Positions 55,401-63,116 of a DNA stretch of 64,000 nucleotides are shown one piece after another. A program made the translations under genes and the position numbers. The notes beneath the pieces were generated by a model that had not been told where the DNA came from, ran no database searches, and was given only the letters and a program-made list of their open reading frames with translations. Source of the stretch: a virus; the IMG/VR virus record IMGVR_UViG_3300034158_000023, positions 151,387 to 215,386 of that record, one strand, 5' to 3'. How positions within the stretch are numbered: the first letter of the stretch is position 1; every line of letters begins with the position of its first letter.

Positions 55401-55871
55401 TTTGTTAAGTCCAATTACTGCCGTATAGCTAACTCCACGTATGAGAACGGTGGTTCCTTTACTGGTAAGACATGGTTAGGTAGACAGCTCAACGTCTTAG
55501 AAGATAATGCGCTTGGAGCTATGTTGAATAAAAACAACATAATCCTGCCTACTGGTACTTACTACATCCGAGGTTGGGTGGCAAACTTTGGTATCCAGGC
55601 AAACGCTATCAAACTGTACTCTAACAACGAGCGTAGGGATTTGTTAGTATCGTCAGTGCAGTATTCTGAGGGGATGTCTAAGACCTTTATTGAAGGTTAC
55701 TTCACTCTAGGTACTCAGTCGTCTATTGCCTTACAACAGTATGGTCTGAAGGCAGTACCAACGTTTGGTCTAGGTAAGTGTGGTGATGGTTCGTCCGCAG
55801 CTTCTGCTACGCAGCAAGCTATGGGTATCCCAATGACACATTGTGAACTTAACCTTTGGAAAGTAGATTAA
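52485..55871 (+). CDS. Long repetitive tail fibre
   Basis: A 1,128-residue protein, the longest here. Residues 20-560 consist of many degenerate repeats of roughly 35-40 residues, each with a pattern of V-x-x-GEL-x-F-x-LSDG and a closing G, and some Gly-Asp linkers such as GDPGVGIS and GSPGADGAS. Residues about 565-960 hold three copies of a domain starting F-x-A-x-x-GQT-x-F and continuing with FVDGVL, FANGIL or FKNGQL, with beta-repeats between the first two. A C-terminal tip of about 150 residues (LPTGTYYIRGWVANF) resembles a C1q-like head. The layout is a long shaft with a receptor-binding tip. GGGA precedes the ATG. Confidence 0.7.
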   Translation: MNNQKLTGVLDQLVKRILTQVSGKTVQSMVVDQVTGEFTIYYTDGSEQNLGRIFGDAGAPGAGILDVQLYPDPESPADVYLQTTLTNGVILRTRDSLKGWDGKGLDSAYISNNHIHFVLDDGLGTELIPIPVNGLMAISITGANIVAGELVFNLSDGNTLTAGIAEDLAGRGITSAAITNSNLILKYSDAPDVPVDLGRVVGDSVVGTEVREGNLFFQLASGTELDAGSAAALAGVGVAEVKLEDGKLKIKYSNSPTFVDLGGVDGVASLRVVDGKLVYAKSSAPTLDIEIATFSSILGMEVVGNELFALTNQPAPADRINLGPVANLKGDPGVGISTAVIANNVLTLTLTNNAEIDLPVGGLAPVVITGARYDSVADEIFFILGDGSEIPSGIKEDMRGEGLNRVEMSATGVLTVYYDRAPTVGVELATIKYLTEFYVENGKIWAKYNTAPTTPVELGTILGVSEIVSEAGVIKVKYTDGTESTLGELKGIKSVTVDNAYNLVITYSDNSTHNAGLVRGSPGADGASIIGAVIDGSGDLILSTSKGETINAGQARIDIDNIIGSVKRFVATAAQAVYNVAHSGEAAVFVDGVLAPASRLDLSAGDSIKFNPAFTGGEQVVVMAFAPTGSVITGKGVKAVAEISPGVFEMELENGVKYTINTVTPIDPDALPPRITGIVINQSSHLIFTFSDETTIDAGFTANANSITTAKVNPSGDLILTLTDLTTINCGSVMSNLAISNAVIDANGHLIITMNSGGVFDTGVTGAYVVSAAIDANDGHLRLTLNTGTIVDAGAVVNPLLGTFIDVIAFEGQTEFSAMHAGHRVLFFANGILLNESRLNLTDPTKVITLTPRKDQDVIRIVLMSTGGVFVKGLESEALAQDNTYYGKVGGVVGFHPVGALKVATPLDFVANPGQTVFNNIPHTGMVEIFKNGQLVTTGFQTPPEKVIFNVPLVGGELIRINSLSAPKQLGAFVKSNYCRIANSTYENGGSFTGKTWLGRQLNVLEDNALGAMLNKNNIILPTGTYYIRGWVANFGIQANAIKLYSNNERRDLLVSSVQYSEGMSKTFIEGYFTLGTQSSIALQQYGLKAVPTFGLGKCGDGSSAASATQQAMGIPMTHCELNLWKVD

Positions 55872-55874
55872 CCC

Positions 55875-55894
55875 GATGGGGGTTCGCCCCCATC
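55875..55894 (+). terminator. TTCG-loop hairpin in fibre operon
   Basis: GATGGGGG (55875-55882) pairs with CCCCCATC (55887-55894) around TTCG. It lies between the shaft gene and the small gene at 55909, with no T-tract. Confidence 0.6.
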
Positions 55895-55908
55895 TATTAG
55901 GAGCTGTT

Positions 55909-56157
55909 ATGATACCAGAACAAGAACGCCAGCGCAGAGAGGCAGCTTTACTTAATATAGAAAAGAGCGCAGAAGTCCTCAACAAGTTTACCCAAGGGAA
56001 TGTCGATACGATTATCCCAACTGAAAACGGTAACTTACCTCCACTCAGTAAACTGGTTGCTGATATGAGTGGTCATGAAACTGAAATGACTGACTTTTTC
56101 CAACAGATCACTAACCGAATGAATGCGTTGGTGCCAGATGAGGATGTTACTCCATGA
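55909..56157 (+). CDS. Small helical protein of fibre operon, 82 aa
   Basis: The ATG at 55909 follows TTAGGAGCTG; a longer frame would begin inside the hairpin. The 82-residue product is charged and helical (EQERQRREAALLNIEKSAEV), with no membrane segment. Its stop overlaps the next ATG (ATGA), so it is translated with the fibre at 56154. A fibre-assembly chaperone or small connector is likely by position and size, but no family is recognised. Confidence 0.6.
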   Translation: MIPEQERQRREAALLNIEKSAEVLNKFTQGNVDTIIPTENGNLPPLSKLVADMSGHETEMTDFFQQITNRMNALVPDEDVTP

Positions 56158-58178
56158 TTAGTCAAGACGTTAAAAATGCCCTCTTGCAATCCATCGACCA
56201 CTTAGTTGCGCGTATCATGGCGCAAGCTGGTATGAAAGAAAACGAGGTGGCTCAGTTAATCACTGCGTTATTTGCTGATGCGATGGAAGCCATTGATCCT
56301 ACCATTGATGATAAGATCATTAGTCCTAAAACCGCTGCGCTAGTAGCTAGCGGTATTCTGAATGCTAACATAGGTTCAGCACCAGATGATCTCAATTCGA
56401 TTGAAAAGATTGGTAACTACATCCCACAGTTGGCACAGTCTCTAGCTGACCAGTTAGATCAATTAGCCACTGCCCTTAGAGAAGACATCGCTGAGGCAGC
56501 CGCAGCTACTGGAGAGTTATCAGCTCTGTTAGCCAAACACGGCATACTGGGTGCGCTTAATTTAAGAGTACCTAGTCCAGCAGTAGATGCAATCGTTAGT
56601 AATACCCGTGCTGATTTGTTAGCCTTAGCTGTAGGTCCATACACTGGTTTTGTAAAAGCTAGTCAGATTGGGTTACCTAATTTAGCTGGCATGTGTGGCG
56701 GCTTACGTTACGACGAAGAAGTTCTTTTAAAAATAGAACATATGCGTTTCGATGGGGTAACCTATCAAACCAGAACGGCGTATACATCTAGAGGAGTTTA
56801 CACCACTAATTGGAACTCCCATATGGTGGACACCAATAGTCTATGGGCTGGTTGGCAACGACCTCCTGAAGAACAACTCTTACTTACTCGTCATGATAAC
56901 ATCGCAGATATCAACGATACTGCGCAGTATGATTTCATTAGTCAGTTAGAGATGGCGTCGTTACCTCTGGATTTATCTGGCCCATATTTAGAATGGTTAG
57001 GTATGTACAGCGTGCATACTGACTGGATGATTGGAAGACATGCTACCAATGGGCTGATCTTCTGGGTAACTTCTAAAGATGCTGACATAGGTCGTCCGGC
57101 AGAATGGTACATCCTGTCAAATGCGGTACACTCAGCTGGTTACAGTGGTGATACTCGCGTGGAGTGGGAAGCCAGAGGCGCGATAGTGGTAGCTTCAGGT
57201 ACGTGGTTGGATTTTGGTGCTCCTAATACAGATCCAGCGAACATAACTTGGCAAGTAGAAACCTTAGCTGGTCAAGGCATGTTCTATCGTCACACGATGC
57301 CACATGGTGAACCGTTAGGCCCTAACCCATCCAATTACAATGGCGTAGTAATGAACACTGACTTCAGTGTTTCCATTAGAGACCCTTATGCATTTGGTGT
57401 ATCAGGTGTGTATAAGCATGAATTAGTTATGCGTATCACTTGTGCCGATACTGGTACTGGTCGTCGCCACAGTCGTTTACTGCGGTTAGTTAAAACTTTA
57501 GATAGCCGTATTCCACAGTTACCTGAGTTAGGTACAACTGTAGGTACTGCTCAGATCAACCACGACTTATCTGTTTCAGCTGCTAATGACTTAATCAAAG
57601 CTAATCCCAAACTGCAATTAGGTGCACGTGTTGTAAAAGAGATTGGTAGAAAAAGTCCGCTAGTTGGCGTGTTACCTGAAGTAGATCGTTTAGATCCTAC
57701 TATGAAATCGTTTAGTTTCCCTGAACGTTGTGTGTCTAATGTAGAATTAGGAGTTATCCTAATACCAGATGATGAAAGTTCTGTGTATGAGTTCTCCGCA
57801 TTGTTCACAGTAGGGATTGAATTAACTTATGGCGGGGTAACTAGAGTATTCGAGTTTATCGATGACTATAATTTATCTGAGCGGGTTAATGGCGTATTGA
57901 CGGGTACTGAATTTGACGGGGTTACGTATCTCGTAAATGAAGAAGGTATGCAGTGGATCTCTATTGCCTGTGGTAAAACCGCAGATGCTCCTGTATCCAT
58001 GTTAGAGACCTTATTCCCCGGTGCTAGTAACTATGTACCAGCTACTGATGCATCTGGCGGTACAAGCTGGTTTGCGCACACTGGTGCGTTGGTGATTAAG
58101 CTTACTGCTACACCTAAAGATCCACTTAATGTCGAAGACCACTTAGAGTTATCTACGGCAGTCTATTTAACTGTTTAA
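56154..58178 (+). CDS. Tail fibre protein with fibre-type helical repeat
   Basis: A 674-residue protein. The N-terminal 120 residues are helical and include LNSIEKIGNYIPQLAQSLAD, akin to the LDTLEEIAAAF segments of other phage fibres. Beyond about residue 180 it is a beta-rich body without recognised folds, with a C-terminal domain at about 510-674. It starts by overlap with the small gene before it, and a GCAA-loop hairpin follows. It probably forms part of the host-binding apparatus. Confidence 0.65.
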   Translation: MISQDVKNALLQSIDHLVARIMAQAGMKENEVAQLITALFADAMEAIDPTIDDKIISPKTAALVASGILNANIGSAPDDLNSIEKIGNYIPQLAQSLADQLDQLATALREDIAEAAAATGELSALLAKHGILGALNLRVPSPAVDAIVSNTRADLLALAVGPYTGFVKASQIGLPNLAGMCGGLRYDEEVLLKIEHMRFDGVTYQTRTAYTSRGVYTTNWNSHMVDTNSLWAGWQRPPEEQLLLTRHDNIADINDTAQYDFISQLEMASLPLDLSGPYLEWLGMYSVHTDWMIGRHATNGLIFWVTSKDADIGRPAEWYILSNAVHSAGYSGDTRVEWEARGAIVVASGTWLDFGAPNTDPANITWQVETLAGQGMFYRHTMPHGEPLGPNPSNYNGVVMNTDFSVSIRDPYAFGVSGVYKHELVMRITCADTGTGRRHSRLLRLVKTLDSRIPQLPELGTTVGTAQINHDLSVSAANDLIKANPKLQLGARVVKEIGRKSPLVGVLPEVDRLDPTMKSFSFPERCVSNVELGVILIPDDESSVYEFSALFTVGIELTYGGVTRVFEFIDDYNLSERVNGVLTGTEFDGVTYLVNEEGMQWISIACGKTADAPVSMLETLFPGASNYVPATDASGGTSWFAHTGALVIKLTATPKDPLNVEDHLELSTAVYLTV

Positions 58179-58184
58179 ATCCAT

Positions 58185-58206
58185 TAGGGGTAGGCAACTG
58201 CCCCTA
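58185..58206 (+). terminator. GNRA-loop hairpin in fibre operon
   Basis: TAGGGGTAG (58185-58193) pairs, with one G-T, with CTGCCCCTA (58198-58206) around GCAA. No T-tract. Confidence 0.55.
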
Positions 58207-58222
58207 GTATAGGTGAGGCATT

Positions 58223-60037
58223 ATGCAAAGAACTATGTTAAATCAACAGATGTCGATAGCTATGGCTGGGTTCTTAGAACGTATCCATGGTAGTATCGAT
58301 ATCCCTATTACAATCATCCGTGATTTCCAGTCACCAGAGTACGCAAAGTTACTATCTAACGATGTTGCTGTTGTGAATACTCTAGTCCCTGGTATTTATG
58401 CTGGCCACCTCACTGATACAGCTTTAGGTGTTGCTACTAGCGATACTCTAGGTTTGCTGCAAATCAATGTAGTGGATAAAACTGGCATTAAAGTAGTCAC
58501 TCGTGAATGGAATCATACCTACTCACAAGTCATGATAGGTGATGGAGAGATAACCAATCCTCCATGGATTAAAGTAGTAACTACTGCTGCTTTAAATGCT
58601 GTACCTTTAGCGACATCCAACCCTAACCTGATTGAACCTATCCCTTCTGCGATTGGCCACACTAAAATGGTTAAAGGGGTAACTTACTTCACGGCGACTG
58701 TAGCTGAGTTGGGTATCCCTGAGGAGATAGTTGCTAATCAAACATTAGTGGCGTTGACATCAGTGTTCGTTCTTACAGTACCTGAACGTAAATACTTTTA
58801 TGAAGCCAGAGTAGGTAACGACGTATATGTTTCTACTGTTACCCCTGCAACTAGTTTAGTACATAACTGGAAAGCAGCTGGAGGCACTGATCAAACGGCC
58901 GTAGAAGAGCTTATACGGGGTTTAATTGCTACGTCTATACAAGCAGTAGACAAAACCAATAACACCTCTCTAATGTCTCCTAAAGCGTTCTCAGTAGCAT
59001 TTGATGCAGCATTGGCAGACTGGATAGGTGCAGCTCCTGAAGCATTAGATACAATCGAAGAGATTGCAGCAGCATTTCAGAACAACCCAGACATCTTAAA
59101 CGTGATGATGGGTTTGATCAATGGGTTACGCACTGATGTAGACCAGTTAAAGCTAGATGTGATTGAGTTAGCAGAATCCAGTGGCGGTGCCATTCAGTTG
59201 GTAGATTGGGATAGTGCTCCTTGGACCACACTGCGTAACTGGATGTCTGGTGCTAACATGGCAACGATGCCTGTTGGTAGTTACATCGGGCAACAAGCTG
59301 GTTACCTATCAGGGTTAATGGAAAGTACTTTTGATTTACCAGTACATCGTCTTAACCCATTCGGCATTTTGCGGGTAGATATAATTCGAGCCCCTGATGT
59401 TATTAACTACACCCCACCAGGTGGTACTTGGTTTGAGTTTACGTTTTTCAATGCTGGTTTGACTTTCCGTCGCACTTGTAATTCTAGTTTACCAAACCCA
59501 TATCAAAGCCCATGGGTAATGGTTCAATCTAGTGACGTTTCAGTTACTCAGAACTTCGATGCTGCTAAAATGATTGCTCAACAATTATTGGGTAATGACT
59601 TTGGTATCTTTAATCGCTGGGCAGAAGAAGTTACCATAACTGATACAGTGCCTGATGATGGTTCTGCTAAAGTAGCATTTATGAATTTCTCTAATAGTGG
59701 TTGGAAACTGGGGATTTATTCAGACGACACTGGGGATGAGACCATCTACGACGACGGTCAAGTATTCGTTATGCCTAAAATGGATGATAACTCTGCGGTT
59801 TTGGGTTGGCATTTCAAGGTAGTGACAACCTCTGGTGAGTTAGAAACCAATTATTACGGTACAGTTGCCACCGCAGGTAAGGATTGGACTCAAGGTACAG
59901 ATTTTGTATTAGCGGTTGCTGCAAGTAATGCCAACCTTACTCCTAAGTGGGAAGGCGTGGTGTCATTCCGTGATCCTAATGGTAAAGTCTACGCTAATAC
60001 GTTGAAGCTTAACCCAACCTTTACAATAGTACAGTAG
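58223..60037 (+). CDS. Tail fibre protein
   Basis: A 604-residue protein. The central part contains LDTIEEIAAAFQNNPDILN, a hallmark of phage tail fibres that carry repeated helical segments, followed by a coiled-coil-like VDQLKLDVIELAES. The N-terminal 220 residues are beta-rich and the C-terminal 250 contain GTWFEFTFFNAGLTFRRT, typical of fibre tips in which a Gly-Thr-Trp segment precedes a beta-sandwich. GGTGAGG precedes the ATG. It follows the other fibre in the same direction, with a hairpin between. Confidence 0.65.
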   Translation: MQRTMLNQQMSIAMAGFLERIHGSIDIPITIIRDFQSPEYAKLLSNDVAVVNTLVPGIYAGHLTDTALGVATSDTLGLLQINVVDKTGIKVVTREWNHTYSQVMIGDGEITNPPWIKVVTTAALNAVPLATSNPNLIEPIPSAIGHTKMVKGVTYFTATVAELGIPEEIVANQTLVALTSVFVLTVPERKYFYEARVGNDVYVSTVTPATSLVHNWKAAGGTDQTAVEELIRGLIATSIQAVDKTNNTSLMSPKAFSVAFDAALADWIGAAPEALDTIEEIAAAFQNNPDILNVMMGLINGLRTDVDQLKLDVIELAESSGGAIQLVDWDSAPWTTLRNWMSGANMATMPVGSYIGQQAGYLSGLMESTFDLPVHRLNPFGILRVDIIRAPDVINYTPPGGTWFEFTFFNAGLTFRRTCNSSLPNPYQSPWVMVQSSDVSVTQNFDAAKMIAQQLLGNDFGIFNRWAEEVTITDTVPDDGSAKVAFMNFSNSGWKLGIYSDDTGDETIYDDGQVFVMPKMDDNSAVLGWHFKVVTTSGELETNYYGTVATAGKDWTQGTDFVLAVAASNANLTPKWEGVVSFRDPNGKVYANTLKLNPTFTIVQ

Positions 60038-60046
60038 GAGTAATGC

Positions 60047-60967
60047 ATGGGTTCTTCTAAACAAGCTTTAGATATTTTACGACGTCTAAATAAAGAACAG
60101 GCGTTCATTTTAGCTAAAAAATATGGTGGATCCTCTGGGGGCGGAGGTGGAGGTGAACCTGCGTCTGGGTTTAGTATTAAATTTTTAGATTTAACTGTCG
60201 CTGGTCAAAACCTGTTTAACAACGCAAACATTAAAGCCATTGAACCTGGCTTGTATGCAGTTGAATTAGTGGAAGCTGACTTAGTTAATTTCGACGGTGC
60301 TCTTAGTAACATTAGTGTATTGCCGATCTTAGCCTCAGTCCATGTAGCTGACGATGATTTACACTTAGGTGAGCGGTTAGTAGTATGGACAGTTAGTGAT
60401 GGCGTTAATACCATTCGACGTTTGTATAGCACATTTAACTCTACTGGGGTAAACGTTAAGTTAATCAGCGATACACAATTGGCTAGCGCTACTGATGCTA
60501 CTTATCTGGACTTAGAGAACAGTATCAATCGCGTAGGGTACAAAGTGGGTGAGGTTGTTACTGCATTTACTGGTAAGATAGTAAAAGGCGGTCCTATTAC
60601 TACTGGTTCACTTGAGTCTAGAATTAAGGTACAGTTTACACCAGCAGGAGAAATCCTATCGGTGTCTCCTAATCCTGTAATTCAAGCCAAACTGAATGAG
60701 ATAGCTAACTACTGGTTACCTTACGGTGGCGTGGCAAGTGAGTACTCATTCAAGTACGTTTTAGGTAGTGGTAGTTTAGATGCAGTAAACACCACAATGA
60801 CTGTTGCTTATGTGGAGATGGGTGTAGCTGCATTTAGTGTTGCTGCTAAAGCTACTGATGGTAATTCAGTATCTTCTACACTTACTGTTTACGTTAAGCA
60901 TAACCCAACTGGTACCGAGAAAATGATTTCCTTTACGCTACAAGCCAATGGTAATTATTTTAACTAA
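60047..60967 (+). CDS. Tail-fibre-associated protein with Gly-rich linker
   Basis: A 306-residue protein with a short helical N-terminus (SKQALDILRRLNKEQAFIL), a Gly-rich linker (about 27-38) and a beta-rich domain. An in-frame alternative was not needed: of two ATG codons, the second (60047) fits TAGGAG spacing of 6 bases and the long frame. The N-terminal helix could bind the baseplate or another fibre. No known family. Confidence 0.6.
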   Translation: MGSSKQALDILRRLNKEQAFILAKKYGGSSGGGGGGEPASGFSIKFLDLTVAGQNLFNNANIKAIEPGLYAVELVEADLVNFDGALSNISVLPILASVHVADDDLHLGERLVVWTVSDGVNTIRRLYSTFNSTGVNVKLISDTQLASATDATYLDLENSINRVGYKVGEVVTAFTGKIVKGGPITTGSLESRIKVQFTPAGEILSVSPNPVIQAKLNEIANYWLPYGGVASEYSFKYVLGSGSLDAVNTTMTVAYVEMGVAAFSVAAKATDGNSVSSTLTVYVKHNPTGTEKMISFTLQANGNYFN

Positions 60968-60971
60968 ATGA

Positions 60972-60998
60972 CCTAGGGGGTTAGACACCCCCTTTAGG
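60972..60998 (+). terminator. Hairpin between fibre-operon genes
   Basis: GGGGGT (60976-60981) pairs with ACCCCC (60987-60992), extended by CCTA with TAGG at the base. No T-tract. Confidence 0.5.
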
Positions 60999-61006
60999 AA
61001 TTCCCT

Positions 61007-61510
61007 ATGAGTACACGGATAGATCTTAATAAACCTTCCTCAGAGATAGCTTTGTTGTTGGTAAATAAAAACAATGGAACTGATCTTACGTACACAGTTG
61101 TGGGTATAACTGGTGCGATAGCAATCGACACATCTACTACTGGGAAGAACACCGCTGCAACAGTTCATGCTTTACCTGACCAAGCTTACTACGGTAACGT
61201 ACCCTTAGAGTACGATCGTTTAGACATAACTGAGATCATCGGAAATGAAATCAATTATGTTAATGGTCCCGTATTTACAATAGATGAAGTCATTGCTGCT
61301 ATCAATATTACTTATGGCTTAGGCTTAGTATCTTCAGAGATAGAGCAAATAGATTTCAGCGCTAATGGCACAGCTATTATTAAAATAGCCGATAGCCTAG
61401 TCTACATAGACAACAAACAATTTACTATACGTGATGAGTTCGACCACTCAGTTGAACAATTCTGGCATTTAACTAACGTAGTACTACCGCCCATTATGTC
61501 TTTTAACTAA
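61007..61510 (+). CDS. Virion protein, single-module relative of 43705 product
   Basis: A 167-residue protein consisting of the module also found at the start of the 43705 product: an NTAATVHAL strand, YYGNVPLEYDRLDI, then DEVIAAINITYGLGLVSSEI. Here it is a single domain with a short end. Distance between the two genes is 17 kb, so the module has been reused. TAGGAA precedes the ATG. Probably a structural part of the tail or fibre assembly. Confidence 0.6.
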   Translation: MSTRIDLNKPSSEIALLLVNKNNGTDLTYTVVGITGAIAIDTSTTGKNTAATVHALPDQAYYGNVPLEYDRLDITEIIGNEINYVNGPVFTIDEVIAAINITYGLGLVSSEIEQIDFSANGTAIIKIADSLVYIDNKQFTIRDEFDHSVEQFWHLTNVVLPPIMSFN

Positions 61511-61551
61511 TCATATGGACTTAGTACAGTTAAAACTTTTTAGGGGCTATT

Positions 61552-62403
61552 ATGCTTTCGATTACTCGCACGTGTTATGGTGGCGAACTACAGACTGCGA
61601 TGCTTCAGGGCATCCCGTACTTGTACGAAACCAACAGTACCATCAATGAAGCGTTAAACATTCAGCCGGGTGTAGTACCTTCCCCTGGTGTGTATGCACA
61701 CATGAAATATTTTGTTATTGGTGTGGGTGGCCACACGCTCGGTGCATCGGCTGGCGGTAGAGCTAAAATAGTAGAAGAGGAATTCGAACCTACATCTGCC
61801 TGTTTGTATGCGATTCGCCCTTTCGTGTTGCGATTAGAATCCAATGACTTGACAGCAGAGCAACGCTTAAAGTTTGGTCTTCGCCGTAAAGAACAACATG
61901 GTGGTAAAAACTACTTTGCTTACTACGGTAAAGTTATTGACCAAGCTAATACAACAACTAAGAAAATGTTGTATAAGAAACGTAATGGCGTTGAGTCATA
62001 CATTCCGTTCTCTCCTACCAACGATAACATCAAACCTACTCCTCCTGTCATTGTGCCTAACCAGGTAGTGCCTACGTTGAGTGATGCGGATAAAATTATC
62101 GTATCTAGTTTAACTACTATTCCTTTCACGGAATGGGACGTAAATGAATACGTTAGTGCTATTCGTATTATCGATGGCGATGAAGACTTAGCGGTTATCT
62201 CTGAAGTCGGTTTAGTAGCTGCGTTCCCACGCAACATTACAGCTGAAGGTGCAGGCGGCGCTACATTCCAGTTTACTGAAATGATGGGTTCACTGCTGAT
62301 TCAGTATGTTACTTTGTTCATTGACTTCAACTCTGCAAACATGGGTACTCAGTTTAGTATCGATGCTGGTGTAGCTGAACCGTTAGTCACGAAGACTAAC
62401 TAG
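61552..62403 (+). CDS. Virion protein at end of fibre cluster
   Basis: A 283-residue protein of unknown family with two beta-rich halves joined by a Pro-rich linker (PTPPVIVPNQVVP, about 163-175). TAGGGG precedes the ATG. It has no transmembrane segment or catalytic motif. Its stop is followed one base later by the start of the RuvC-like gene. Position suggests a tail-associated structural protein. Confidence 0.6.
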   Translation: MLSITRTCYGGELQTAMLQGIPYLYETNSTINEALNIQPGVVPSPGVYAHMKYFVIGVGGHTLGASAGGRAKIVEEEFEPTSACLYAIRPFVLRLESNDLTAEQRLKFGLRRKEQHGGKNYFAYYGKVIDQANTTTKKMLYKKRNGVESYIPFSPTNDNIKPTPPVIVPNQVVPTLSDADKIIVSSLTTIPFTEWDVNEYVSAIRIIDGDEDLAVISEVGLVAAFPRNITAEGAGGATFQFTEMMGSLLIQYVTLFIDFNSANMGTQFSIDAGVAEPLVTKTN

Positions 62404-62404
62404 T

Positions 62405-62989
62405 ATGTGGGAGCTATCTAACCCACCTATTGATATACGCGTAAGGTTACTAGCGATCGACCCAGGTTCTACTACGTTAGGGTTTGCTTTAATGTTGATA
62501 GATCCGGTGCTGAAACAAATAACTGTGGGTGATGCATTCACTCTAAACGTGGGGCGTGGAGTTAACACACACTCCTTACGATTTGAGCAGTATGGGGCTA
62601 AAGCTGAAAGGTTACATCAGATCTACATGAATATGGGTTCTGTACTGTATCAACTACAACCTCATTTGTTTATAGCAGAGTCTCCATTTGTCGGAAGATT
62701 CGCAGCAGCATTTGAAGCATTGGTGGAAGTTAGAGATGCTCTTAAAGCAGCTCTGTGGGCTCATGATCCTACTATGATCTATGAGTCTGTAGATCCACTG
62801 ACGGCAAAAAAAGCAGTTGGAGCTGCTGTCTATAAGGGTTCTAAAGAAAACGTCAGGGATAGCGTTATAGCTCTACCTGATTTAATCTGGGCACCTAACG
62901 TACTGAAGTATGAATTAGATGAGCACTCTATAGACGCGGTTGCTGTTGGTTACTGTCGAGCCATAGGTTTCTTACGTGATGGTTATTAG
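62405..62989 (+). CDS. RuvC-like Holliday-junction resolvase
   Basis: The 194-residue product has the RuvC-fold acidic residues in order: LLAIDPGSTTLGFAL (D19), HLFIAESPF (E92) and LDEHSIDAVAVGY (D172, H174, D177). A basic stretch, AKKAVGAAVYKGSKENV, lies between the second and third motifs, as in RuvC. It would cut branched DNA during replication or packaging. It starts one base after a virion gene stop without a clear Shine-Dalgarno, so it relies on coupled translation. Its TAG overlaps the terminator stem. Good motif match. Confidence 0.75.
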   Translation: MWELSNPPIDIRVRLLAIDPGSTTLGFALMLIDPVLKQITVGDAFTLNVGRGVNTHSLRFEQYGAKAERLHQIYMNMGSVLYQLQPHLFIAESPFVGRFAAAFEALVEVRDALKAALWAHDPTMIYESVDPLTAKKAVGAAVYKGSKENVRDSVIALPDLIWAPNVLKYELDEHSIDAVAVGYCRAIGFLRDGY

Positions 62990-63014
62990 GAGGCTTCGGC
63001 CTCCTTTTTATGCC
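62988..63014 (+). terminator. TTCG-loop terminator overlapping stop codon
   Basis: AGGAGGC (62988-62994) pairs with GCCTCCT (62999-63005) around TTCG; TTTTATGCCCC follows, so this copy has both a short T-tract and the TATGCC tail. The stem includes two bases of the RuvC-like stop codon. Confidence 0.75.
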
Positions 63015-63034
63015 CCTATTGTAAAGAATGGCTG

Positions 63035-63059
63035 GAAAAGATTGTAGATATATATCCTC
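63035..63059 (+). promoter_or_regulatory. Putative early promoter of tandem paralogues
   Basis: GAAAA (63035-63039), GATTG, TA, GATATATATCCTC. It matches the two-box element, 58 bases before the ATG at 63117, the same distance as in the copy before 26141. Confidence 0.55.
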
Positions 63060-63061
63060 AA

Positions 63062-63098
63062 AGTAGTAAGAAAGCATAAAGCTTTCTATTCATAAAAC
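63062..63098 (+). repeat. 37-base leader repeat, copy 2
   Basis: Identical over 37 bases to 26088-26124, again between promoter-like element and ribosome site, containing the same AGAAAGC/GCTTTCT hairpin. Confidence 0.85.
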
Positions 63099-63116
63099 TA
63101 TAAAAGGATACACGAC

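Noticed and set aside
61511-61551. Terminator or promoter in the gap before 61552
   Set aside because: Only a short T-run and a ribosome site are visible; no stem or two-box element.
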